Of a stretch of DNA of 64,000 nucleotides, positions 22,809-34,993 are shown in pieces. The notes under the pieces are model-generated. The model worked only from the letters and a program-made list of their open reading frames with translations, had not been told where the DNA came from and searched no databases. Position 1 is the first letter of the stretch. Every line of letters starts with the position of its first letter. This DNA comes from Takakia lepidozioides (lineage: Eukaryota > Streptophyta > Takakiopsida > Takakiales > Takakiaceae), in the NCBI GenBank assembly GCA_030704615.1, contig CM060731.1:28642001-28706000 (forward strand), given 5' to 3'. The position numbers and the translations under genes are program-made.

Positions 22809-23031
22809 ACTTCCGCACTCTGCTATAGTTTAGACCACCCCTCCTGTAGTCTTTCAATGTGCTTAAGCTCTGCTGTGGTGGCGAATGGCTTTGACTAGAT
22901 GCTCCTGTTCTGATAAGGTTATCCTTGGTGAGGTGTTGTTGGTTCTGTCTTTCATCTCTGACATTCTAGCTCCACACAGTGACACAAGTTAGTCATGCAA
23001 TTGCAGAATTTTGCTGAGAGTGTGGTCCAGA
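22340..23031 (+). promoter_or_regulatory. Likely spliced 5' leader of FAD6
   Basis: A possible non-coding exon ends before GTAAGC at 22480. A 52-nt exon-like piece (22611-22662) sits between a pyrimidine-rich CACAG acceptor and a GTATGT donor. The exon with the start codon follows an acceptor at 23006. A (CT)14 tract lies at 22773-22801. No open frame joins these pieces to the desaturase, so they are read as untranslated leader. Confidence 0.4.
22773..22801 (+). repeat. (CT)n microsatellite
   Basis: About 14 CT units in the leader region of FAD6. Confidence 0.9.
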
Positions 23032-26000
23032 ATGCAGGCCACCATGGTGGCTGCGTCATGTGCATACGGCCTGGCTTATCATACCAGCTCCTTCCAGACC
23101 GATTCCCGCCTAAAGGTATATACGTCACTGATAGTCCCATTCATTTCCTGACATTTTTAGGAGGACAGTTGACAGAATCTGGTTAGGTTTTTAAGTGATG
23201 GTAGTTCAATATTTGAACCATATCAAAATAGAAAAAGTTAGTTTCTCCCTCCACATTTTCTTGGTGCTTAGACTGCTGATATTTGGCCAATATTGTCATT
23301 CCGTAGTAGTGTGATGGATGATACTGGGTCTACGTGGGAGGTTTCAACTGTAAAGGAGTGGAAATTAGTTTCTTTTTGTAGAACTGTATGGTATGGTTGA
23401 GATGACAAGTGTATGTGTTGCATTGCAAATGCCTGGTTTTTGGACGGTAAAGTCTTATGTGTACATTGATTCTCCCTCCTTTTTGTGTGGCTTGCAATGA
23501 TGGATGTTGCAGCTGAGCCTACATTCAGTAGTATGTTGAGGGAGATAAAATACTTATGTCAACACAAGTTTTCAGGGGATGAGCATTTTAATCAATCTTC
23601 TGAGTTGAGGTCGAGGAATATATTAGTAGCACTGAAAAAGTTTGAGGTGGGATGGGGTGCTTGTGACAGGTGAGCCTGCAAAGATGCACTCAATCAGCTG
23701 CTGTGAGGTCCCCTTCACTAAGTTGTTCTGGTAAGGTCCTGTCGTGCAGTGTTTTCTGCATGGGCATGTGATTCGTAGTTGAGGGATGAAGTTATAAGTT
23801 AGGTCATTGTTACTTGCCTCTCCCTGTTCAGAGGAGTTAACCGGCTCTCCTTGTCACCTCTAAAACTCATGCTGGTTGGTTTTCTCCTGTTGGTACATGT
23901 GTGGTCCTCGACAGCTTGAAGGTTGGGAGGTTCAAGAGTGAGCTAGTCTTTACATGTAAGAGACTAGGAATAACGTGGAAGGGGCCTTAGTGTGTGTGTC
24001 TCTCTGAGAAAGGTGGGGTTTCCGGCTACCTCATACTTTTGAAGGCTTCTTCTCAGGCCTGTGGGCTACTCACTATCTTTCACCTTTGTTTCAGGTGCAT
24101 CAGCATGCAATCAGAGCTTGAAAGGTCTTCACTTTGGGCAAGTAAGGGCCTGTGCATACACCATGAAACACTTTTATGGAGATGTGTTTGGGTTGCAATT
24201 TGAAGTTGTTAAGTTTACCTAACTGTGCAGATGTTGGGGTGAGATTTGCATATGGAAAAGTTATCCTGGTTTATTATTTGCTGTGGCTATCACTCGTTTG
24301 GGGGTCAATCTATTTTATATATATCTGCGAGAATATCTGTCAAGTAAGCAAGGGCCTTATATCAAATGTTCAGTCAAACTCACTGGTTGCTTCTTTACAT
24401 TAGCCAACTGTTTATATGAATGTGGCCAGTGTTGCAGCCTTGTGCCAGGCCCTACACGCAGTTTTGTCAGTGCACATATTGATGCTTGTGGTTCTGTGGA
24501 CTTTACTTTCAGTTGGAAGTAGGGGTTTCAAGACGATCAGGATTGTCACAGAGTGGGGCTAGATGCCAGATCTCAGCCGTAGCTGCACCAATTGCCCCTC
24601 CATCACCTTTAAATGATGCCGAGGAGCGAAGGAGGCTTGCCGAAGAGTATGGGTTCACACAGATAGGGGAGCCAGTGCCAGCTGGGACGACTCTGAAGAG
24701 TGTGATGGATACATTTCCTCCTGAGGTTTGCCCTGTTACTTTGACAGATCTCTGGACCGGCTGTTGGGATTATTGTCCTCTTAAGGTTTGAGATGGCAAT
24801 GGGTTTGACAGCAATGCCAGGACTCTGGGTCTACTTGGTCAGACAACATGTCACTACTATGTGACCTTGATTTTGTGTTTGTTGTATAGCTTACGGGGCA
24901 AGGTTTGGAAGTACAAAGGCAGGGCACCTCTTTGCAACTTAATGTACATGTAATTTTGTTCAACAGGATTTGTCTCTACTCTGAAATTTCTCAAGTTCTG
25001 AGACAATGTCTTTCTGGTTTCGTTCCTCTTTTTATTGTTTTTTCTTCCACACCTTGATGTTTTGTCCCTCACATTTATGTTCGTTTTCAATCAGTATTTG
25101 GACTGAGCAAACCATATCTTTTTAGAATGGCTGAAAATTTAATAACGAAATTCTTTTGCAGATTCTTTGGCAGGAAAGGATGAGCTGTTTAATCATGCAG
25201 TGGAGTTTGGGCACTGGATGTCTGACTTTATAGTTGTTCACTCTTTTACAGTATATATCAAGTCTGTTTAGATTGTAAGCTATGAGCTGACACCATTCCT
25301 GTCATATCTGCTTACCAGGTTTTTGAGATAAACGATTTAAAGGCTTGGAGGACTGTGGCCATTTCTGTTGCCTCATACACTCTTGGTCTATTTATGATTG
25401 CTAAGGCACCTTGGTATCTACTTCCACTGGCTTGGGCTTGGACCGGGACTGCTATAACTGGGGTAGGTTTATCCCATCACATTCCCCCTTGCTTGCTCCT
25501 GTTTAACAGGGTGTCTTGAGACACTTGCGTAGAATGGGGTGATTTGTAAGGTTCAGGTGAAAAGATTGAAATAGTTTCATCATATCAGTGTTTAATAGTT
25601 TGGCTGGATATGAGACCAACAGTACTGGTAAGCTGATAACCATAATTATGGGTCATGTTGGCTGCAAGTTTGGGCTGCTTGATATTTTCGGCTTTCATCA
25701 ATTTTTTGTCATTTGTATCGAGTTAGAAGGTTGTAGCAATTCATGGTGCTGTGAAATTTGTATTGGTTGGTTCATATGCTAGCTTGTATGCTGTGCACTG
25801 GGTTTATGTTATTGTGGTTTCAGTTTTTTGTAATAGGTCATGACTGCGCCCATAAGTCATTTGCCAAGAACAAGTTGGTGGAGGACATTGTAGGGACATT
25901 GGCGTTTCTCCCACTCATCTACCCATATGAGCCCTGGCGGTTCAAGCATGACCGTCACCATGCCAAAACAAACATGTGAGTTGTGCAATCTATGTTTTGA

Positions 26001-28911
26001 TATGATATCCCTGAATTGAGCATGCGTTTCCTTTTTCTCAAACCGCAAGGTTTTTCCTTCAATCCTGCATTCAGGTGCTGTGCTTTTGATTAATCCTGAT
26101 CTATAAACTTAGATGATCCTGTTCTTCTTCGGTTTTCTATAGGTCTTGTGATTTTTTCTTCAACAGAGTATCCACTATTGACTTGGATATGGTCCATCTT
26201 TTTTCTTCAATTGTTTAGCATCTATATTTAAGCATGGAGTTCTCCTGTGCTCTAACATTGATGTATCCTTGTCAGCTGGTTCAAGTTCTGAGCCTAGCTG
26301 AGCCCAACCAAAACAAGACTAGGTGGTGCGGAGGAGGCATAAGTCAATGTGCAACATATTGTACAGTAGTGAGTGGAATGCTTTATGCTAATAGGGATTT
26401 TTGTCTTTTCAGGCTTGATGAAGATACAGCATGGCACCCAGTTGTGCGTAAAGAATGGAACACTTTTCCAAAGCCCCTTCAGCTTCTCCTGGAAGTGGGG
26501 ATGGGTCCTCTGCGACCATGGGCTTCAATTGGTCATTGGTATGTCACCTCTGAGCTTGGTGAGGCTGTGGGGATTGGACTCTGAACTTTGTTTCGAGCAT
26601 TAGCCTCTTCAATGTCTGGTTAGGTGTAGGCTCTCCATTACTTAAGAGTCAATTGGCAGACATGCACTTTGGATGACACTTCTCTCCATTTTTCTCACAA
26701 CTAAAAAGGTCCTCAGAAGATTGGCACTTATGATATTGCACCATAGAGCATACAAAAGGTCCTCTATTTGCTAGTTTCTTAGTTTTATTATGCATGTTCT
26801 CCGTTCATGGATTAGAGGGGAGTCACTGAAAGGGCCATGTTGTTTCTACATTCTACCTGACAACATAGCTCACTGGCAGCAGGCTTTCAGCAGAGCATTT
26901 TTATGTATTTTCACCTAGAGCTAAGTGTTGACCAGATTGTTGATCCAGGTCGTGTATTCTTCACCTCATGGTTAATCTGTTATTGTTGGATGTGGGTTTG
27001 ACAGGCTTGTGTGGCACTTCGACCTGAGTAAGTACCGTCCAAGTGAGCAGCCTCGTGTGAAGATCAGTTTGGCTGCTATCTTTACTTTCATGGCAGTTGG
27101 ATGGCCACTGATAATATACTTTACGGGAATTGTGGGCTGGTTCAAGTTCTGGCTGATGCCATGGCTTGGTTATCACTTTTGGGTACGTTTCTGATGTCAT
27201 TTGGCTGGTTTGGTAACATTAGATTGTCTGCTTTTTTTGGTTGAAGTTTCCAACCTCTTGGAGTCTAAGGGTCTCTACTGCATGATTTTTTGCCTTGTGA
27301 GTGGTGATCTTACGCGAGGCTGGACATATGAACTCAACTACAAGTGTTGGGCGCTGGGTTGGATGTGGTAGATGAGCACATTTACAATGGTACATCACAC
27401 AGCTCCACATATTCCATTTAAAGAAGCGAAAGACTGGAATGGAGCTGCTGCCCAATTGGGTGGAACTGTGCACTGTGATTACCCTAAATGGTAAGGTTCA
27501 GTCTGCGCAAGACATGTTGTTATGGTTGAGGTGGTAGAGGAATTATGGACATGACCTGAGTGTGTGAGATGCAGCCAGTAGCTTCCTGGATGAGGAGTTC
27601 CGCACCATTTCTTTTTTACTTAAAAGGGAAAGTGTTCATGGCCGTGTAGATGAAATCTCCAGTTCTCCACTTGATCCATAAACTTGACTACCCTGTGTTT
27701 TCTTTTGTCTTTATGGAGAGGCTTCCTTTTTAATTCGTATGTGTGAATCTGTGTGATCTCGCTCTCCGTATACAGTGAATTTTTTTCAACTAGCTCACTG
27801 AGATCTGCTGTTTTATGGAACATGTATGGAGCCTTCCAAAATGGCATTGCAGCCTGTACACAGACAGGTTTCTCGACATTTCGCAAAATGTGTACACTGT
27901 GATCGTGTAGGCTGAAAGAGGGGAAATTTGAGACTATGTTGCATGTGCAGGGTTGAGGTGCTGTGCCATGATATCAGCGTGCACATTCCCCACCACATCT
28001 CACAGAAGATACCAAGCTACAATCTGCGGCTTGCCCATGATTCTCTCCTGAAAAACTGGGGACCGGTAAATTCTCTCTTCTGAACCCAAGCCAGATGCAA
28101 CTGATGACCATGTCCTTCAGTGTAGAACCTGCAGTAATGCCCACATTAGGCGCACGCTATCTGAGGAGTGTTTGTATTGATATATTTCTGAAAGAATTGC
28201 TCAAGTGATTAGTCTGTCAAGTCTTCCCTGACACCAGTCAATCTTGGGAATGTGTTCAAGGTTTTGGGTACTGAGGCTTCCAGGTTTTTGAACCCTAGTC
28301 TGTGCAGAGAGTCTTCCCCGATTAACCCTGAGGATGGAAGGCTGTAGTCCAAGGTCTAGGGTTCGAAAACCGCCGAAGGCTCAATGCATGAGACCTTCCC
28401 CTGCAAAGGAATGTTTGCCCGATGCCCTGGCACCTCGCTTCAGCAGGTGATCTTACACTTGTAAGGTTACCTGAATGTCACCCACTGGCGTAGAAAGTCA
28501 GATTCTGTCAGGGGACCGTCATGAAACTACAAAGCCAGAAATAAAGTTTAGGGTTCTTAATGTCCTTAATGAGTATATGATTGCTGTTCTCTGTCGACCT
28601 TTCACTAGTTTTAGATGCAGAACCGTGTTTGAAAGGGTCCTAACCTTAACAGTCTTCCTGGAACACATCAGCTTCGTCTGAAAGAGTCCTGGAGTCCTTT
28701 CTGACCTAACACTTTGTGAATAATTTTGTCGCCTGTTTTGTTTTGACAGTACCTTAATGTGACCACATGGAACTGGCGACTAATGAAGACAATTATGACA
28801 GAGTGTCATTTGTACGACGAGGAGAAAAACTATCTCTCTTTTGACAACGGGGTTGAGGACAAGTCACGATTGATTGAAGTTTTGCGGAATGTCATGCCTG
28901 ATACAGCATAA
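23032..28911 (+). CDS. FAD6: Plastid omega-6 fatty acid desaturase, 9 coding exons
   Basis: Membrane di-iron desaturase that adds the second double bond (16:1 to 16:2, 18:1 to 18:2) to fatty acids of plastid glycerolipids, using ferredoxin. Coding exons: 23032-23115, 24513-24725, 25319-25462, 25824-25975, 26413-26538, 27005-27182, 27372-27490, 27951-28065, 28750-28911. All introns are GT-AG and the phases join to one frame of 430 codons plus stop, close to the length of plant FAD6. The N-terminus ([18 protein letters not shown]) is Ser/Thr/Ala-rich like a chloroplast transit peptide; a second in-frame ATG at 23044 has a good ACCATGG context. The three histidine boxes are intact: GHDCAH (exon 4), HDRHH (exon 4) and HIPHH (exon 8). 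Hydrophobic segments around [10 protein letters not shown] and [13 protein letters not shown] fit the membrane helices. No breaks are seen, so it is probably functional. No other gene is close enough to suggest co-regulation. Confidence 0.95.
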
Positions 28912-29689
28912 GAGACTCTGTTCTCGATTGTTGTTTTTGGTTCTATTGGTTGAATTGAGGGTGTAACCCTGATTCCAGCAAATCGAATTAAGACAGGTAT
29001 AACAGCACATTGCTCATGGCAAACTTGTAATTTTATTAAGGTGACTCTCAGACAGTTGAAAGTCATCAAAATTCAGCTTGATAGGGAGGGATTGCATCCA
29101 TTGCTTGGGACATCTATGTTATGAATTCTTTTCTCGTTCGCTCCCTGTAGGACCCTTGGATTGTTACCCCAATCCAGCCGATATATGTCCACAATCAGTA
29201 TGAAACCTAGATCAAATTCATTAATGACATTTAAACATCATGGAAATGTTGTCCATCTTGATATCTTCTCTCTGTCTTTGTGTTTACCTCCTGTATGTTG
29301 AGATTCTCTCAGCATTTGAGGCCTTTTGCAGTCTATGGTTTCCAGTTGATCCTTGGACTTCAGCCCAGAGGACATCATTGTCAAATGCATGAGCTGTCAA
29401 ATTTGTTTCTTCATTTAAAATGAAAGTTGTTTAGCACATGCACCCATACCTTGGGGTGTATTTAGCTGGATCTCTTATTTGGTTGTTAATTTACATACAA
29501 CATTATGTGGGGTTTAGGGGTGTGCTACTTATCTCTTGCAACACTGAATTAGGCCCAAACGGTACAGCAGGTATCCCCCCCATGCACACAAACAAGTAGA
29601 TGGTTGACTAATAAGAATCAATTCAAATCTAAGCAAGGGGAGTAAATGCCAGTAATGGAAGTTAGAGTGTCTGGCCTTATACACTCTAG
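28912..29689. other. FAD6 3' region; no gene recognised
   Basis: AT-rich presumed 3' UTR and intergenic sequence. I could not place a poly(A) signal with confidence. Confidence 0.4.
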
Positions 29690-30000
29690 GGCAACAAATG
29701 CAAGTACCATCATGTATGGGATGCAAAGATTTTTGGTTCAACATGAGATTCAGTGCATTAGCTAGGTCTGCTCATGCCTCATGTGCAGTTTAGCAATCCC
29801 CTCTGGGCCTGACCTCCCTTCTATCCGAAAGCGGAGAGATCGTCTACACAAAACAAAGCTTAAAGCAAGACAGCCACTACCATAGCCTAATCAACCTGAA
29901 CTAACAAGGGTACAAGCTCATGTCACCTGCCCCTATGCTGTGGGACTTTTGTAAGGAACACCGAAGAAGCCTGACTGAGATAAGAGTAATGGTCACATGG
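29690..30000 (+). repeat. Dispersed repeat R, partial copy (R1)
   Basis: Shares about 300 bp with 32667-32930 (+) and, inverted, with 47190-47425. Recognisable shared blocks include TTTAGCAATCCCCTCTG and CATAGCCTAAT. The family is not identified. Confidence 0.65.
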
Positions 30001-30649
30001 TCGTTCATCGTTCAAGCAAAAATGTCCCAAGTAAAATGTAGAAACCAATGTTCAGGTACATGCAGCAGGTGCCCCATGGAGGTAAACAATCCTGTGAACG
30101 TTTCAAAATGTTTGTTCTATTGATCATCTCGAAATTACATAATCTATCTGCTGAAGCTTGTAACAGGCATGCACATTCGAATCTCAAAAAGGTTAGATAA
30201 TCCTACTTAGTGCCGGCTAAAACATTTCATTGACTTTAAATATGGTCACAAAATATAATTTGCTCAAGATTGTTTCCAAGAGCAGAGCTTGCGGCTGAGG
30301 AGTGGCTGAGCCCATACTTTTCAAAACTTTCTGAATCAGTAGCAACCAAGCAGAGGGCGAGCAGGTCATCAGCCATTTGAAGATTAAGGTACTTAGAAGT
30401 AGTCTTCAATGTCAACAAGCCATAGTGAATCTGCAAACCCATGGGCCACAGCCATCGGCTTCTCCTTTGGAACATGGAACTTCAGCATCTTGACTTGCTT
30501 CTCACTGCACAACCATCCAGCCGGCCGAAACTCGGAGAACAATCCTCGGCCAATCTGGAATAGCTGCCACAGCCTTGTCCATGTTTGTAGATCGACCCAT
30601 TGGCGCAGTTGCCATCCGCCCCTCCAATAGAGATCTATGGCCATCTACT
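30001..30649. other. No gene recognised
   Basis: Short frames only. Downstream flank of the minus-strand repeat-protein gene. Confidence 0.4.
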
Positions 30650-30657
30650 GCCTGTTC

Positions 30658-31541
30658 CTAGTCATTGCAATCATAATCCTGGTCCTGTCCAGATTGGTTG
30701 TTCAACGGACTCTCCACCTCCGGCCAGCTACATCCAGTTATCGAACTGTCCGACTCGCTCTTTATGTCAGATGCACGTGATGCTGCTGACTCCTCACTGT
30801 TTATATAAGATGCACATAATGCTGCGTCCTCACGGGCAATAGCAGCCAGCCTCAAGCGAGCCTCCTTATCAGACCACAACCAAAAACCCGAATGGCAGCT
30901 GTATTCCATAAATCTGTAAAATCCACAGTCCCTTCCTCATCCTCATCCTAATTCCTCGTCCCCAACAGGATGGCAACCCTCTTGCCCACTGGACTCCTCA
31001 CTAGCAGCAGCATCCAGGCTCAAGCGAGCCACCTTATTACCATTCAGATCACAACCAAAAACCCGAATGGCTGCTCTATTCCATAACTCTGTCAAATCAA
31101 CATTCCCGTCCTCATCCTCATCCTCCCAACAAGCACAGGCTAATTCCTTGTCCCCAACAGGATGGCAACCCTCTTGCCCACTGGACTCCTCACTGGCAGG
31201 AGCATCCAGGCTCAAGCGAGCCTTCTTATCACCATTCAGATCACATCCAAATACACGAATGGCAGCTGAATTCCATAAATCTGTAAAATCAACAGTCCCT
31301 TCCTCATCCTCATCCCCCAAACAACCACAGGCTAATGCTTCGTCCCCAACAGGATGGCAACCCTCTGGCCAATCTCGAACAGCAATCGAATCGCCGTCTT
31401 CTTGTTCCCCTCGTCCCAAACAGGATGGCAACTCTGAGTTGGCCAATCTCGAACGGCAATCGGCTTCTTCTAGTGCTTCTTGCTTATGGCTCCATGCTCC
31501 TCCTTCACATATATGCTCGGAACCTCTTGTTTCCTTTTCAT
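30658..31541 (-). pseudogene. Acidic tandem-repeat protein with EF-hand-like loops (copy 1)
   Basis: The start is placed at the ATG ending at 31541 because the second copy begins with the same MKRKQEVP. The body consists of about three units of roughly 65 residues. Each unit holds a block FGCDLNGDKKARLSLD and an acidic block DEDEDGNVDLTE. The acidic block fits the 12-residue EF-hand loop (D-x-D-x-D-G-x-V-x-x-x-E) and the first is a weaker, dockerin-like version, so calcium binding is an inference. The reading frame is not intact: a stop follows ISKKH near the start, the long frame 30943-31560 is in another register, and a further shift leads to the C-terminal piece 30658-30909. A minus-strand TATA-like motif lies about 155 bp upstream. 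The family is not otherwise recognised. Confidence 0.5.
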
Positions 31542-31694
31542 GGCAAATGAACTCACTCACAATCCAACAATACTCTCAAGCCAACTCCACTCACAAAAGC
31601 CCACAAGACTCTAAAGCGCACTGACAAGGCAACAAGAGGTAAGCGCAGGGTGGCAAGCAATGACAGACTCGACCTCCTCGTTAGCGTTGCGTTG

Positions 31695-31702
31695 TATATA
31701 TA
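31695..31702 (-). promoter_or_regulatory. TATA-box-like motif of repeat-protein gene, copy 1
   Basis: TATATATA on the minus strand within GCATATATATACAACGCAAC. The corresponding place in copy 2 reads TATAAATA. Confidence 0.5.
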
Positions 31703-32666
31703 TGCAGGCAACGCCGCTCACAAACGTCCTCCACAAGGCAACAAAGTAACAACTTAATTAAGCACTCGTGTCATCTGACAGTACTTTCGCGCAGCCTGGG
31801 CAGGGCACCTGTCAAATCCTCCCCACCCACTTTTACCTTGGTTTCACTATTAATACTTAAGATTCTAAAAGGGTTTTATCCTGTTTTGGGTGTTGGTCGA
31901 AATTCTGGGTTTGATCGCAATGAGAGGCTATTGTAGTAACCAAGGTACCGGTATCCCAATCAGTGTAAGCCTCTGTAACCTTGGTCTTCATTTAACTCTT
32001 CTTAATCCATTTCAAATTTCGAGACCAAGTGTGAGTTACACTCCATTATGTGTAACCCCCCAGTGGAGTACACACATACACACCCTGTAACCCTAGTGGA
32101 GTTACACACCCACTCGTGTAATCCAGCGTAAACCCAAGTGGGTCCCATTGTGTAACCCAGCCTAACCCCCCACTGGAGTTTACACTCCTTTAGTTCCATG
32201 TCACTCTCAAGAGAGGGTGGGGAATATTTGACATGCCGGGAATTCTGTCAGAGATTGCACGTGTGAATCTAAGTTCTTACTCATTTCTATTATCTTCCCT
32301 CCCCACTTACGATCCAATCTTTTGCAGACCCAATTTAGGAGAAAGTTGGCCTATTTATAGATAATATGGCTAAAGTGCATTTCTATTTCTCTAAATGCGT
32401 CAGTGAGATGTTGTTGTGCTGTCATGTAACGTATCAACTGTCGGTACTGGGAAGGTGACACGGGCCAAAAGAAGGAAAAACGAGAGCAACAGGTCGCCCT
32501 TCTCCCTAGTTAGATGGCTTACATTTCCTTTTTTTATCTCTGTATTGCAATGCAGGGTATGAGAGTAATGGGTGTTGGGAATGTGTCTGGCCTACAGTTT
32601 AGGGTAATGGATGAGAGCACAACATTCTAGGACTGCTCCACGTACATGCGTCTACTATCTTATTTC

Positions 32667-33590
32667 CAGATGCACACAAATGCAGATGTTCGGTTCAATA
32701 TGAGGTTCGGTATTAGTTTCGGAAGCTTAGCAATCCCCTCTGAAGCTCTGACCTCTCTTATATCCGAAAGCTAAGAGATTGCCGAGAATCTACACGAAAC
32801 AAATATCAAAGCAAGCAGCCAATACCATAGCCTAATAAACCTGAACTAGGAACGTTAAAAGCTCACGTAATCTGCCCCTATGTCTGTGTGACTTTTGAAA
32901 GGAATACTGAAGAAGCCTGACTGAGAAGAGTGGGATGTGGAGAGTTGCTTGACATGGACTTATGGCGATAGACCCTGCTCCCAGTGCTCCCAGTCTAGCT
33001 CGAGCAGTTTGAGAAGGGAGAGGGGAATATTCTTCAATCGCGCCTATTTGGCCCAAGAATGTAGTCATTCACACATTTCTCCTGCTCTTGCACACAAACA
33101 AATCTGAGAACTACTTAAGGGCTTCAAGGAGATAATCAAAGGGACCTTCCATCCCTTCCAAGCCCCAGAAGCTCCAATAAATCAGGTATGATGAAAAACA
33201 CGCGCTTAGATCCGCGCCATCTGAACACTATAACACCCTTGGATGCAGTTTTCGGAACTCTATCTGCACACACGTCTGTTACGGTGCACTCCTTTGCCAG
33301 AAAAGGAAATAGAAAACCAAAAACAAAAGAATGTTCTGAGTGAGGTCAAGGTCTCAAAGGTGGGAACTTGGTCTTCATTGGATCCGTGGCAGTCTTGAGG
33401 GGGGTTTGTCAATGGACTATCATCATCAAGGATAGTGTTTCCTCATTATATACACCTGGGTAGGCACAAGAGTTACAATAGTAGTTTCCTACTTGCCAGG
33501 GAGTATTCTAGTTGTCTATGAGTGTTATTGGTCAGGTACTTCCTTTGGTGTCTAAACTGAGTTGCCACAAGAAGACCAAAGATAAATGCC
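32667..33590 (+). repeat. Dispersed repeat R, long copy (R2)
   Basis: About 920 bp matching 46478-47425 in inverted orientation. It starts at AAATGCAGATGTTCGG, directly after the duplicated block. It contains no long frame with a recognisable domain. Confidence 0.75.
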
Positions 33591-33780
33591 TGCAGCTGAG
33601 TTGCGGGGATAAGCTCAACCCTGGTGGGTGCGAACCCCACAAAAAGCTGTGGGGGGTTATTAGTTTCCCGCAGGGTCACCATAAGGCTAAGGCAAGCCAA
33701 CGTTTGCAAGGAACGGCATGAGTACATTCTCTAAGAATGGTCCAAAGGGCCGAAATTTAATTCAGGGCGGGGAGTCTACC
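33591..33780. other. Short spacer
   Basis: Non-coding; includes the small inverted repeat GTGGGTGCGAACCCCAC (about 33626-33642). Confidence 0.4.
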
Positions 33781-34380
33781 TTAGAACAAGACGCAGATGC
33801 AAAGACGAAATACAAAAGGGAAAGAGTTTTATCACATCAACGGAAGGCCTAAAAAGCCCTAGGGACACAAGAGAAATGAAATAAAATGGAATTTTATAAC
33901 GTCCGCAAAAAGCTCAAAGAGAAAAGAAAAGAAAAGAAAAGAAAAGAAAAGAAAAGAAATGAAATGAAATGAAATGAAATGAAATGAAATGAAATGAAAT
34001 GAAATGAAATGAAATGAAATGAAATGAAATGAAATGAAATGAAATGAAATGAAATGAAATGAAATGAAATGAAATGAAATGAAATGAAATGAAATGAAAT
34101 GAAATGAAATGAAATGAAATGAAATGAAATGAAATGAAATGAAATGAAATGAAATGAAATGAAATGAAATGAAATGAAATGAAATGAAATGAAATGAAAT
34201 GAAATGAAATGAAATGAAATGAAATGAAATGAAATGAAATGAAATGAAATGAAATGAAATGAAATGAAATGAAATGAAATGAAATTAAATTAAATTAAAT
34301 TAAATTTTATAACATCCGCAGAAAGCTCATAGAGCTTATGGGACAAAATGGAAGAAAACATGAGAGATGAAACAAAAACC
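33781..34380 (-). repeat. Repeated LINE 3'-tail units
   Basis: Three diverged copies of a motif of the form TTTTATAACATCCGCAGAAA (near 33829, 33893 and 34305) follow one another. The last two are separated by a pentanucleotide array. They look like repeated 3' ends of the minus-strand LINE next to them. Confidence 0.5.
33921..34305 (+). repeat. (GAAAA)7-(GAAAT)66-(TAAAT)4 microsatellite
   Basis: Uninterrupted by eye: seven GAAAA, then 66 GAAAT (33956-34285), then four TAAAT. The change of unit at each end suggests growth from an A-rich LINE tail. Confidence 0.95.
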
Positions 34381-34389
34381 AGAACCCAA

Positions 34390-34988
34390 GAATAAGAACT
34401 AATGTTCTAGCGATTGTCTAAACGATGAAGGCCTCGTGTAGGTAGGGTGCCAAGCATTTTTTATCCTCATAGTGGAAGACTTCAGTGAGAGATTGGGCTC
34501 CACTGAATAAACAGTGGAATCTCCCACGGATCTCGTAGTATAGAGTAGAAGAAGAAGTGATCTTCAGTTTCAATTTCCTGGCTGCACCCTATGCAAGCTG
34601 GACATAGGCGGTCCTCCCGTTACAGGTTTTCCCATCTGTCAGTCTCTATCCGTAGGTTGTGGGAACCCACCCTGAACCGCCAGGAGGGAAGGAGATAAGG
34701 ATGCTGAAAGGTAATTTGGCCTCAAGATTATATCATCTCGGAGCACCAAGAATGTCTCTCGATAGAAGTGGAGCTTTGTCGTGAGATTGGGTAGCTTCCA
34801 AGTTCTCTTGACATGTAGTTCCATAAGCTCTCTCCTAATGAGTCTGTTGCGGTCATGTCTGGATGTGATGTCCACCCCATCTGGATTCATTGGTAATAGA
34901 GAAGCAGTAGAGAGTCCGTTGCGCTGAAATAAGCTGTCCACTTGAGTATACCAGGAGTTCGTGAAACATGCAGCTTTGAGCCTCATAG
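34390..34988 (-). pseudogene. LINE ORF2 C-terminal region
   Basis: The minus-strand frame 34639-34986 and its continuation with stops include a zinc-binding region of LINE type (LCPAC ... EIETEDHFFF, around 34550-34610). The Ty3 element interrupts the frame exactly at the ATGTT duplication. On the other side the minus strand reads LTIFLHRLQALPPKGLVERA, the usual post-RT segment. Confidence 0.55.
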
Positions 34989-34993
34989 ATGTT

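Larger units (their letters stand above)
30650..32660 (-). repeat. Duplicated block carrying the acidic repeat-protein gene (copy 1)
   Basis: The minus strand matches 58140-59219 (+) from the CTGGAAATAAGATAGTAGAC motif at its left edge, through the leader and TATA region, into the coding repeats. Copy 1 is longer, with inserted or retained segments around 31740-32400 that copy 2 lacks. Confidence 0.7.

Noticed and set aside
28320-28470. A SINE in the last FAD6 intron
   Set aside because: A B-box-like GGGTTCGAAAACC is present but I see no matching A-box at the right distance.
31067-31624. A plus-strand Ser/Pro-rich protein of 185 residues
   Set aside because: It is the complement of the acidic repeat gene; the duplicated copy, the TATA motif and the start codon favour the minus strand.
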